Assembly (NCBI RefSeq): GCF_029867415.1 | Contig: NW_026705313.1 | Span: 124,001-188,000, forward strand | DNA length: 64,000 nt | Reading direction: 5' to 3' | From: Vicia villosa | Taxonomy: Eukaryota; Streptophyta; Magnoliopsida; Fabales; Fabaceae | Part shown: piece by piece, positions 11,859-22,174 of the stretch | How the letters are laid out: every line of letters begins with the position of its first letter | How positions within the stretch are numbered: position 1 is the first letter of the stretch | The notes under the pieces: model-generated | Databases searched by the model: none | Told to the model about the DNA's origin: nothing | What the model saw: only the letters and a program-made list of their open reading frames with translations | Translations under genes and position numbers: made by a program

Positions 11859-14800
11859 GTTCTGTGGACCTCCGTTTTTTAATTCCGGGCCATACCTCTG
11901 TTCTGTAGAGATACGTGAACTGACTCTTTTTTATCGCTTAATGCTTTCGCATTTTTGAAAATTCACAGAGTCGCCACCGACCTTTTATTTTATCCAATTA
12001 AGGAAAGGTTTATAAAAGAAACAGAAAAAAGACCTTTAAGAAATTCTGGGTAAGGGGGTAGGTTATACAAAGGGAAGGTGTTAGCACCCTTTGTATCCAT
12101 GGTTATCCATGGGCTCTTAAGTTTGCTTAGCTCACTTGTTTTTCGATCACTTTTCAATTGCTTTAGAATGCTCATATGTGGTTTCATATACTTTTGTAAA
12201 TTGAATTTTGTAATGATCCGTGTGTGGATGTATACAAAATGCTTGTTTATCTTTCGAAAGATGTTTTGAAAAGAACGTTAACTTTGTAATAATCCGTGTT
12301 TGGATGTATACAAAGTATTGTCTTTTTTGGAAAGTTTTGAAAAAACAACAGTGTATGAGAATTTTGTTTGTTTTGATTTGAGCAAGCAAACTAGGAGGTC
12401 TACCTTGAGTTGTAAGGTCTTTATCCTATTTCCTTTAAAAATCTATCCATTCACCGGATACAAACAAAAGGTTCGATTTTGTACTCGAAACAGTAGAATT
12501 TTGACTTTGATTTTGAAAAGAATGAGAAGGGATTACCTTAAAAGGTGCAAGTGTGATTGTGTTTGTATTCAGATATTTTATCTTTGAAGTTAGTGATCTA
12601 ACGGTTCAATTTTATCTTTGACATACACGCAGTTTATATTTGCTGGAAATTAAAATGCGGAAATGTAAAGTGCGGAAAGTAAATCTACGCTATTACATCG
12701 ATTGTGCAGAAAATGTAAACTAGCCTATTTACATGAATTTGACATCCTATACATTTATCTAGGAATTTAAATTGCAAGAAAAATAAAAGGCATGTTTTTT
12801 TGGATTTTTTATGATTTGATTTTAATTATAATTAATGCATGATTAATTAAATTAAAATGAAGAAAAAAGATGAAAATAGATTTAAACCTAGAAATTAAGT
12901 TTAAAATATGTACAAAATATTTGTCAATTAATTTTAAAACAAAACTAATTTTTTTGGAATTTTGAAATTGATTTGATATTGATTTAAGTTAATTAAAACA
13001 TAATTATGCAAATAATTATACAAATAATTAAAACTTAAAGAGAAAATTATTCAAAATATGTACAAAATTAGTTTATAATATATAAACAATATTTTATATA
13101 AAGAACAATTTTTTTATGATTTTTTGATTGGTTAGAATAATTAAAAAGCAAATATATAAATATATACTAATTAATTATGCAAATATTGAAATTTTGAAGG
13201 AAAATAAAATATTTTTATTTCAGAAAATAATATATTATTTTAGAAGTCTAAAAATATTTTTTGTGTATTTTTTGGATTTTAAAACTATTTTTAATTAATT
13301 TTGCAAAGAAATTAAAATAAAAATAGAAAATAAAAGGATACTGATCAGGTGTGGTTAATCTGAGAGTCCATGGTATAGGGCTGCTTGTCTGATGCGTTGG
13401 ATTGATTTTTAGTGGAGATCAAGGGCTGAGATTTTGAGTCACATGGCACACGTGATTGGAGGTGTAGCATGAGATCATGCTGACTTTGAGAGTCCAGCGT
13501 GGGACCCACGTTCAGTTGACTGGCGAATAGAAAGATGAGGACAGGCCACGCGTGCAGTCAAAGAGTCCTCATCACTATTCATCATCTTCTTCAATTTACC
13601 TATGGAATTTGCTGCGGATTTTCCTACAACTTTACCTGCGGATTTTGCTTCAGATTTTCATGCTTTCAAAAACCTACAAAAATGGTCATTAACAAAAACA
13701 AGGGGCACCCAGGTTAACTTAAAATGACCTCCTGAACACGATGGTGGCATTAGTTTTGGCTAAAAACGCCTGCATCATGGGATTTGAAAGTTCACATATT
13801 TGGAACCTCAAGAATGGCACATGTGTATTCTCACGTTAAGACTTGCATGTAAGGGTTCAAATCTTCCCTAAACCATCTTAGCAACTTGTTAGAAGCGTTA
13901 GTTGGCATTAAAACATGCTTAGTTATGAGATTCGAAAGTTAGAAAAATACATGAATATGTAACTTTTTAAAGCATGAGTTTTATGTACATGTAACCATGA
14001 ATTATGATCTTAACTTACTATATTAGATCCCAGGAGATGATTGGAATGATTGGTTTGTATTGATATTGATTGGAATATTGAATTTGAAAATTACAAAGTG
14101 TATGGAAATTTTTGAGAAATTTGATGAGTTTTCTTGCTATACTCTTGCTATATTTCGTGGGTGTGTTTGTTGTTGATGTATTCCACTTCTTTTATAGGCC
14201 AAAGGCTGCTTGGAAGTGAAGCTAAGAGCATTGATTGCTTGGTTGAAAGTTTGATTTTTAAATATTAAAAATCCTTGAATAATTGACCAAGTCTTCCTCT
14301 CCTTTACTTCTCTTGCCTTGTACCTCACTTGGCTGCAGAAAAATGAAGATTCCTTGGGTGAGTCATGCTTGATTTGTAAGCTACTCTTTATCCATTCATT
14401 TTCCTTTTAATTTAATCTTAAAATAAGATAAAATTATGCCAAAAATGGATAAAAAAGGTGTGGGCCTTGTCTTGGTCGTGGGAGGCCCATAATAACATGG
14501 CAAAGATGTTTGAACCATGAAAACTTGGCCCCATTTGGAAAAAATACATTTTTGAGCAATGTTGATTTCATGCATTTTCCCAAAATTTAGCCAACTTCAA
14601 CAAGGTGTAAATCCTTCAATTTTTGTCATACGAAGGAGATCTTGCACTTTTTGGAAACCTCAAAGAGTCCTCTAACCAATGTCTTTGGTCTCATGTCAAA
14701 ATGATTTTTGATGCTCCTTGTGTGTCCTTTTGAAAAAAGTGTCTTTTTGTTGACTTTGAAAATGACCTGTAATGTCTTTGGTCATATTTTTCAAATGGTG

Positions 14801-15809
14801 AATCCAATGACCATGGGATCAATGGCATTTGAAAGATAATTGAATTTCCTTCAAAATGAGCTTTGGTTTGAATTTTTTGGATGAAGGATGAGAGAGTTAT
14901 GATCAGTCAAAGTTGAGTTGACTTTTCAGGCAAAAACCCTAATTTTGAATCTTAGGGTTTTGTTGATTTTTGATCTTTCCTTGATGAATTATGATCATCC
15001 AATGATCAAATGATGAATCCTTTGACAAAATATGGACTTTGACAAAAAATTTCATTTTTGACTGTCTGTTGACTTTTTTGGTCAAACGGGTCGTCTGTTG
15101 ACTGTTTGAGCTGCTGACGGTGCGTCTGAGTGAATTGAAGTTTGAAAATTTGTATGATGGTACTTTGAGATATATGGATGTGCATGAAATCCATTTGAGC
15201 TCTCAAAAACTTGTTTCTCCTATAAAAACAAGAAAACCCTAGTCAGGGACTGTTTATGTAGGAGACAGTTAAGCGTACCTGATTTTTGTGCAGTGTTGAG
15301 TCTCTGCTAATCGCGTGATATTCAGAAGACTTCTAGAACAAAAATCTTGGAATTTTGAATTGTGAAAGATTGATTTGATTGATGGTACAAAACACTGAGA
15401 ATTGTACTGCCAGCAGTTTGGCTGTCGACTGACTGTTCAGGTATTGACGTAGCAGTTAGAGTGATAAATCAACAGTCAAAGTTAATTTTCTTTTTTGTTG
15501 TTTTTGCTTTTTGTTTTATGTGAAAAATGAAAGTTTATTTACATGACTTGTTAGAAAAACACAGACATAATAAATAACTAATTTGTACTGTATGCGAGCA
15601 AAATTACCGATAATAACCCTGAAAATCATTTAATGCACAGAAATAGGAATATTTGACTGGCAGAAAACACACAAAATATTATCTTAGTAATTAAGCAATA
15701 TTATGACAGATAGTACAACATTTAATACTGACAGTACAAATATTACATACTATATTGAACAGTACGACGAATAAACGGTACATTTAAGAAATAAGAAATA
15801 CGGCAAATT

Positions 15810-15977
15810 TTAAGAATGACGATTGATAACCCATGCTACAAATAGTAACATGTAGATGATTGGGAGCATAAGCATCCCAGGTCCACAGTGTTCCGGGCTA
15901 TGTAGATAGAAGAAAGACATGATCACCGTAGCAATGGTGATGACCATAAGAAAACACGTTTCCCACCGCTTTGCCAT
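15810..15977 (-). CDS. 55-residue two-helix membrane ORF inside the Ogre LTR (hypothetical)
   Basis: Starts with the first ATG downstream of the TATAAATA box, in the strong plant start context AAAATGGC, and ends at TAA (15810-15812). The product begins MAKRWETC. Residues about 8-25 and 35-51 are long hydrophobic stretches. They are separated by a short polar turn, SPEHCGPGM, which suggests a helical hairpin in a membrane. I recognise no family. Against it: 55 codons can be open by chance, and it may be only a leader ORF regulating downstream translation. If the same LTR is in many genomic copies, conservation of the frame would decide. Confidence 0.4.
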   Translation of the reverse strand: MAKRWETCFLMVITIATVIMSFFYLHSPEHCGPGMLMLPIIYMLLFVAWVINRHS

Positions 15978-16070
15978 TTTGTCGGGGAAGGAGAAAGGAT
16001 GGATAATGAAGTAGAAATTTGAGAGATGAATTAGAATTTGATGTGAGATTTTATGGAAGAAAATGGGAGG

Positions 16071-16078
16071 TATTTATA
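16071..16078 (-). promoter_or_regulatory. Likely TATA box of the Ogre LTR
   Basis: TATAAATA on the - strand, about 520 bp into the LTR and about 95 bp upstream of the first ATG (15975-15977). Its position fits a U3 promoter. The transcription start would be near 16040 and is inferred. Confidence 0.5.
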
Positions 16079-16595
16079 GAATGGAAAGGAGGATAGAGAC
16101 GTTGGGGAATGATGTGATTCCGTACAAAAGGAAAATTTGAGTGGAAGTAAGATTTGAAAGAAAGTGTATGATAGTGTTGGGAAAAAGAGAGATTTGATTT
16201 TTGAAAAAGAGATTTGAAAAGATTTTTGAAAATAATGGAATATAGTACAAAAATTAGTGGGAAACAAAAGATAATAATAATCTACTTGTTACCAGTATAG
16301 TCTGAGTTTCCTGATTCTGCGCCTGCAAAAAGATTTAACTCTGTACCAATTGTGTCAGTACTATTTATCTGTAAATAAATAAATAGCATGTGTGAAGTAA
16401 TAAACAGTATTTGGCGTTTGCGTAAGAATAAATTCAACTGCAAGCCAAATTACTGTATAAGAAAAATTCTAAAAACTAAGTATTTCATATGTCAGGATAT
16501 TTGTTGAAATAAAAATCCATGATTATATGAGACTCTTAATTTTCAGATTGGAGTTTTTCTTGAAAAAAGATGCGGGCAAATTTCGGGGTATAACA

Positions 16596-18674
16596 ACGGG
16601 CATTGCTGATTGCTCAGATCGATAGATTGATCATCGCGGGCAGCAAATTAAAATGTATTTTAATTTGTGTAATTTTATCTCTCGTCTAAAGCGACTGATA
16701 GTTTCAGTCGGGTCGAGGAGAGAATTAATAAGAGTAATTAAATTAATTAAATTGATCCAAATTATTTCTCGCCTAATGCGACTAATGGGTTTAGTCGGTT
16801 CGGGGAGAAAATTGTATTGAATTATTAAAAACATAAAAAAACATTAAACAATTATCAAAGTCATCATATAGAAATTAGTTAGTTTTATTGATTATTTTAT
16901 TATGCGCAGGGGGTGTGTTTTTATTATTGAGTAGCAAATTGAGGTGGTGTAAAAAATACAAGGCCAAGCCCAAAGTTATGTTGAATCCAGGTGATCCTGT
17001 GTGGTGAGAAACGCAAGATCATGGTGTGTAACCAGATCTGGGGACACCTCCTAAAATCTAACGGCCTAGACGCGTTTGATTTGAAACGTATGGTAAGTGT
17101 AATGTACTGAATCATGTTCAGCAATACAAACGAGTGGCCATGGAGAGGCCACTTGTCTCCATCCGGTAAAACGTCCATGTCTATAAAAATACCCCTTCTC
17201 CGATTCCCCTCTCTTTTCTCTCTTTTTTTCTCTCTCTTCTCTTCCTCTCTCTAAACCCTCTCGTTTCTCTCTTCCCTCAAACAACAAAAAAAAGAACCCA
17301 GAAACCAACCACATCCACCACCGGCCACCGTAAAACTCACCCTCTGTCCACCGTGAAACCTCAGACACCACCATCAAAACCCAGTTTCCGGTTGAATATT
17401 CAACCGGTAAACTCAAACATTCATACATCCCAACCCAGAATCCTTCAATCCAAACCCAGCACCCTTAAATCTTCATCCCTAACCTATGAACATAAACCCT
17501 AAAACCCCAAATCGAACCCAGATTTACAGATAAATACACATAATCATGCAATCGAATGAGCCTTAAGCTAAGTTTGATGTTCGATTACCTTAAATTCTTG
17601 AATTCAGGAACGTGTTAGCTCCCCCTCACTCTGATCTCCCTCTCCTTTCTCTGTTTGCAGGTATGAAGACGACGAATCCTCGCGGCGGCGCTCAAGGGTT
17701 TTTTTTCTTCAAAAAACGTCCCCTTTTCATCTGTTCTTTGATTCTCTTTTATAGCCTTAGGTTAGATTATTGTTTAGGAAATTAGAGATTCGATTCATTT
17801 AGGTTTTGATCTGATTCAATATTTAGTCCGGATTTGATTTTTGTTGTAAATTGTAAATCATTGTTTGATTGAATAAAAATATTTGATTCAGCTTGTTTAA
17901 GATCTGATTTACGTTATTGTTTGATTTCCTTTTCTGAGATTTGATTGAGTTTGGAGATTAGATTCAATTCGTATGGGCCTGGGCACTTGAGATTAGGGTT
18001 TGTTTGTTGAAGGGGTTGCATCGGCGGCCATGAGGAGATGGTGGGAAAACTAGGGTTTCATTTGGGGGAAGGGGATGAACAGGAAGCAGGTCCTCCTGAC
18101 CCGGTTTGCTGACCCGATCTTTGGATCCATGGCCCAACTTCCTTTGCTGTTTGGCCCAAAGCGTGACAAAACTCAATAAAGACCCAAATAATTCATTCAT
18201 CTTAATTTGCTAATGAACTAATAAAAACAATAAAATTAATTGTTAATATTCTGAGCACCAATTAATTATATTAATATTAACAATAGAACTTAATTAATCT
18301 TAATAACCCAATATTAATTTTAAAAACTAATATTTTAGGAATTGATAAGATTAATAAGTTATGATTAATAATAATATAAATGATTAAATGAAGATAAGCA
18401 AATGAGTCTATTGGGCCCCAATTTGTTTTATATTTCTAGCAAGACACCCCCTTGCTTTTTCTACGAGACAAAAAGAAAGAAAAATCCAAATGCCAATTGA
18501 ATTTAGAGATTTCTGCTATTTACACCTTCTCTTCATTTCAAACCAATTTATACAGGAGTTTTATAGGAGAGCGAGTTTAATAATAGATATATTAAACCCT
18601 GTGGCTCCTAATTTTTAACGCCCTTAACAAATAGACAGATGCAAATTAAATCGGGTAAATTTCGGGTTATGACA
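16596..18674 (-). mobile_element. Fragment of a second Ogre/Tat-type LTR, split by the Ogre insertion
   Basis: On the - strand it starts TGTCATAACCCG at 18674. It is homologous along its length to the solo LTR at 58251-61021, sharing the same start, the GGGCGTTAA block, the CT-rich block and the paired motifs around GACTAATGGGTTTAGTCGG. It stops at 16595/16596, exactly where the Ogre LTR begins, at a point equivalent to about 60470 of the solo copy. The missing 550 bp should lie left of the window. Confidence 0.82.
17178..17690 (+). promoter_or_regulatory. Gene-like promoter and leader antisense to the LTR
   Basis: On the + strand, opposite to LTR orientation, there is TATAAAAATA at about 17181. 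A CT-rich stretch follows (about 17195-17285), then a CA-rich leader, and later a splice-acceptor-like TTTGCAG near 17660 just before an ATG. The homologous LTR at 58251-61021 keeps the same order on its antisense strand. No ORF of length follows. This is a promoter candidate only. Confidence 0.35.
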
Positions 18675-19559
18675 AATGTAAGTAACAATTTAAAATTTTG
18701 ATATTCTTAAAAATGTTGTATTAAAAATATGAAAAATTTAAAACGTTATTATCAAAAACTATCTAAATTAATTTATTATTTAATATTTTCTTTTAGTTTA
18801 TTATTAAATTTTATAAAATATTGACAAAATTTTATCAATAATATCTATTATTAATCAATTTAATACAAATCAATCAATCAATCATTTATTTATTTTTCTT
18901 CTCATTAAATACAATTTAATTATTTATTTATTGACATATCAACTTAATAATTTATTTACTAATCAACCAATCATTTATTTATTTTTCTACTCAATAAATA
19001 CAATTTAAATAAGAATTATTATAATAGATTGTGATTTTTTTTTACTAATACGCGTAACATTTGTTTGGAATGTACAATCCAATAAGTTGTTATGTATTCC
19101 CTTTTTAATCTCAACCATATTATTTATTTTTAATTAATTTTTAGTAAAAACATGAGATATCTGCACTTATTGCTCAAACGATTCATTGAACGAAAAAACC
19201 CTAAAGTTTGCCTACTTTACCTTCTCCCCCATTCTTTGAATCTAACCCTTCGTTTCTTCTCCATTTTTAATGTTAATTCTGCAGTTTTCAACTTCCAATG
19301 CAAATTCCAAAAACTCTACCAATTATCTGCACTTATTATACCTATTCACATTGCTCTATCATGATTTTAGTACAAATAGATCCAATCTCCACATTTTTTT
19401 TATATTTTCCAAATTCTGAACAGAAAGGTTACATCAAGGTTCTTCAAACTTTAGGTATAGAAATTGTGCATTGGGAGTTCTTACCCCACATATATTTTCA
19501 CGTTTTGACTTCCTCTATATCAATTAATTGTCTAAATTTTCTCTTACACTTTATGCAGA
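18675..19559. other. AT-rich DNA, probably Helitron interior or old flank
   Basis: No gene or TIR recognised. It has repeated TCAATCATTTATTTATTTTT-like segments near 18880 and 18970. ORFs at 19152-19364 and 19298-19594 overlap the start of the RPA-like remnant and have no product of their own. Confidence 0.5.
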
Positions 19560-20084
19560 ATGGAACTGTGTATCAGTATGATTTCCGACATTGACCCTCC
19601 AAAACTGAATTGGCAGATTAAAGTTCTTTTACTAAGGTTGTGGAAAGTCCATTCTTGGAATGACCACAATACTATTACCAGTTTAGAAATGATTTTGCTT
19701 GATGACAAAGTGAGTGTTACAAATGTTGTTTATTAGCTATAATCTATTATTTAACTTTTTTGTTAGTTTACCATATTATTACATTTTTACCTCTTCATGT
19801 GTTATTTTTCAGTGTGTTCAAGTATCCAAGCTTCGGTGAAATCGACCCTCATCAGTGAATTTGACTCAAATCTTGAAGAGGGATCTTGCTATATTATTTC
19901 TAATATATTGGTTGGATTGCATGATCCTAAGTTTATTATGACAGATCATAAGTACAAGATTAACTTCATCAAAACCACAAGTTGTACAAAGATTGGAGAT
20001 ATTCCATCCATCCCTAAAACTTATTTTAAATTTGTGGGTTTTCCTCAAATTTTGTGTGGCCTTAATTATTCCATCCATCCCTAA
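19560..20084 (+). pseudogene. Replication protein A large-subunit-like (DUF223) gene fragment
   Basis: A first exon (19560-19709, about 50 codons) reads like the start of plant RPA1-type proteins: DIDPPKLNWQIKVLLLRLW, then a LEMILLDDK strand, ending at donor GTGAGT. A second exon (about 19813-20084, after TTTTTCAG) carries IQASVKSTLI, then EGSCYIISN, DHKYKINF and FVGFPQIL, the rest of the first OB fold (DUF223). The simplest splice does not keep frame and the C-terminal DNA-binding folds are missing, so this is a remnant. RPA-like ORFs are carried by plant Helitrons, and a Helitron 3' end lies 370 bp downstream. Confidence 0.78.
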
Positions 20085-20454
20085 TAGCGCCAATTACAAA
20101 TTAGAAAGGTTTTGCTGCACATTACATACATATTGTGTAAGTTTGTTTAAATTGCTATTTTAATTCACTTTCAACATATGCATAATGAATTAGGTTATAT
20201 GTCATTATCGGTGCTATAAAAAGTTTTACATTCTCTTTTATATTTATTCTTTTTGCTTTCAAGTTTCAAAGATTAATTTACTCTATTTTTGTTGAATTGC
20301 AAGGAAAGTCAGAGAAACATAATTTATGTTTCATGTTCTTATTGTATCAGTGGAATGTACTTTTTTGTTTTGTAGTATGAAAAAATATATATTTTTGTTA
20401 TTTTCATACATTTGTATTTTTACATAAAAATACAATATATATCCATATTTTATC
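20085..20454 (+). other. Helitron 3' interior
   Basis: AT-rich sequence between the RPA-like fragment and the Helitron end. No ORF or further repeat supported. Confidence 0.5.
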
Positions 20455-20482
20455 CCGTGCATCGCACGAGTAAAAGTACTAG
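20455..20482 (+). mobile_element. Helitron 3' terminus
   Basis: A short hairpin (CCCGTGC, loop, GCACGAG) is followed after 9 bases by CTAG at 20479-20482 and then T. A hairpin about 10 bases before CTRR, inserted before T, is the defining Helitron 3' end. The 5' TC end was not located. The element may run back to about 18700. Confidence 0.72.
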
Positions 20483-20555
20483 TCTTATATCTATATTAAA
20501 ATTCAAATACCTTTCACCATAATCTAAAATAGAAATCATTGTGAAACGTAGTGAT

Positions 20556-20592
20556 ATTTCATCATGGTTGTTATTACCAACCGTGGTGAAAT
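20556..20592. repeat. Perfect-loop hairpin upstream of a TATA box
   Basis: The arms ATTTCATCATGGTTG (20556-20570) and CAACCGTGGTGAAAT (20578-20592) pair with two G-T mismatches around a 7-base loop. A TATATATAAG box follows at 20601. Confidence 0.6.
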
Positions 20593-20600
20593 GTGTTACC

Positions 20601-20828
20601 TATATATAAGCGAAAGTTCTCTCGTTTTAGTACAGAATAGTCGTCTCTCTGATAAAACAAAACCCTAACATTTCTCTCACATTTTATCCTAATCTTTTAA
20701 ATTTTACGCAATAATTCACAAAACTCCATCATATCTTCTCCAACTCTTATGGATCAAGAAAATGTGTTTCACATCATGCAAGATAGAAACACGAAGCTCA
20801 TTTCTTTGATTTTCTCTTTACATTTCAG
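20601..20828 (+). pseudogene. Possible captured gene start (TATA, leader, first exon)
   Basis: TATATATAAG at 20601, then a CT-rich leader and an ATG at 20749. The frame, beginning MDQENVFHIMQDRN, runs 27 codons to a strong donor (CAG then GTACGTGAG) near 20828. No matching downstream exon was found, because the following kb is low-complexity GTT-rich sequence. This may be a gene start captured by a Helitron that begins at 20483. I do not recognise the protein. Confidence 0.3.
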
Positions 20829-20859
20829 GTACGTGAGACATTTCCGTCTTTTATTTTAT

Positions 20860-21570
20860 GAGTTGTGATATTTTTTATGTTTTTGTTGGGATATATTGAT
20901 GTTTTTGTTGAGGTATCTTGTCGTTTTTGTATAAGTTATTTGTTGTTGTTTGTATTATTGTTAATGTTATTGTTTTGGTATATTGATGTTTTTGTTTATC
21001 TTATGTTGTTGTTTCTGTATCTTATTATTTTGTTTAGCTCATAAATTGTTTGTTGTTGTTGTTAGTGTATCTTGTTGTTTTTTGTTATTCTATATCTTAA
21101 TGTTTAAGTTTGTTGATCTTTGTGTTAGATATCTTGTTGTTTTGTTAAGGTAAGCTTTTATTTTTGTTGATAAAGGTAAATATTTGTGTGTATTGTTGAT
21201 GTTTTTGCTGAGGTATGTTATAAATGTTTGTGTTATTGTTGATATTTTCGTTGAGGTATGTTGGAAATGTTTATGTTATTATTGATGTTTTTGTTGAGGT
21301 ATGTTGTAAATGTTAGTGTTTTTGTTGAGGTATGTTGTAAATATTTGTGTTATTATTGAGGAATGTTGTAAATGTTTGTGTTATTGTTGAGGTATGTTGT
21401 AAACGTTTGTGTTACTGTTGATGTTTTTGTTGAGGTAAGTTATAAATGTTTATGTTGTTATTGATATTTTTATTGAGGTATGTTGTAAATGTTTGTGTTA
21501 TTGTTAATGTTTTTGCTAAGATATGTGGTAAGTGTTTGTGTTATTATTAATGTTATACCTTGTACATTGT
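20860..21570 (+). repeat. GTT-rich minisatellite with a 43-bp unit
   Basis: The clearest part, about 21170-21560, repeats the steps GTTATTGTTGATG, TTTTTGTTGAG and GTATGTTGTAAATGTTTGT (43 bp together). Several copies lack the middle step. The first 300 bp are a looser version. No coding content. Confidence 0.85.
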
Positions 21571-21871
21571 AGCTTTCATTACATGCAATCAACATGTTAT
21601 AGAAGATGAGTTTATTATATCGTATGTGGTTTGAGTGTTTTTTCAACCCGTTACTGAATATACAACCTTTCTAATTGAATTAGAAAATTAAAAAATGATA
21701 TATTAAGTTATATTAAAAAACAACTTACACTTATCAATGTTTTATGAGCTTTTTGCATTCTCTTATTTGTATCTTGCACTTTAAAAGTTAGAACTTGGTT
21801 CAATGTTTCAGTTCTTCTGCTATCACTTCCTTCACCTCTAATTTGGTATGCAAAGTAAATAATATTTTTAA

Positions 21872-22165
21872 GGGTTAATGAACTTTTTGGTCCCTCTAAA
21901 TATTGCAGATTTCGTTTTTAGTCCCTCCAAAATTTTTCATTAAGAAATCGTCCCTTCAAAATTTTTTGTCTAAACTATTGGTCCCTAACGTCAAATTTGC
22001 TAGAGATTAGCTACGACTTTAGCCACCGATTAGCTACGAAATTTGACGTTAGGGACCAATAGTTCGGAAGAAAAATTTTGAAGGGACGATTTCTTGAAGG
22101 AAAATTTTGGAGGGACTAAAAACGAAATTTGAAATATTTAAAGGGACGAAAAAGTTCATTAACCC
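21872..22165. mobile_element. 294-bp foldback MITE, Mutator-like (9-bp TSD)
   Basis: Terminal inverted repeats start GGGTTAATGAACTTTTTGG and extend through nearly the whole element around a short centre at about 22010. The flanks at 21863-21871 and 22166-22174 are both TATTTTTAA, a perfect 9-bp target-site duplication. No ORF. A 9-bp TSD with long TIRs points to the Mutator superfamily. Confidence 0.88.
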
Positions 22166-22174
22166 TATTTTTAA

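Larger units (their letters stand above)
1..16595 (-). mobile_element. Ogre-type (Tat lineage) Ty3/gypsy retrotransposon, 3' LTR cut by window edge
   Basis: The 117 bases at the left edge recur almost unchanged at 16479-16595. Both copies end in the motif that reads TGTTATACCCC on the - strand, so they are the two LTR starts of one - strand element. In element order the parts are: LTR (16595 to 11863), PBS, leader, ORF1, gag, protease, an intron, pol with two RNase H modules and integrase, a 3' UTR with tandem repeats, polypurine tract, and the first 117 bp of the 3' LTR. A leading ORF1, an intron between protease and RT, and LTRs of several kb are family traits of Ogre. Three in-frame nonsense codons and two frameshifts make this copy non-functional. 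The rest of the 3' LTR lies left of position 1. Confidence 0.93.
11863..16595 (-). repeat. 5' LTR of the Ogre element (about 4.73 kb)
   Basis: Bounded by TG at 16595 (TGTTATACCCC) and CA at 11863 (GGTCCACA), both on the - strand. The length suits Ogre. It contains a TATAAATA box on the - strand at 16071-16078, a short hydrophobic ORF at 15810-15977, AT-rich sequence at 12600-13340, and an R/U5 block with GGGTGCTAACACCTTCCC at 12072-12089. Other ORFs here (12078-12587, 13535, 15006, 16031) have no recognisable product. Confidence 0.9.

Noticed and set aside
17066..17428. 120-codon - strand ORF
   Set aside because: It reads the reverse of a CT-rich leader (RE/EK runs) inside an LTR and is not kept in the homologous LTR.
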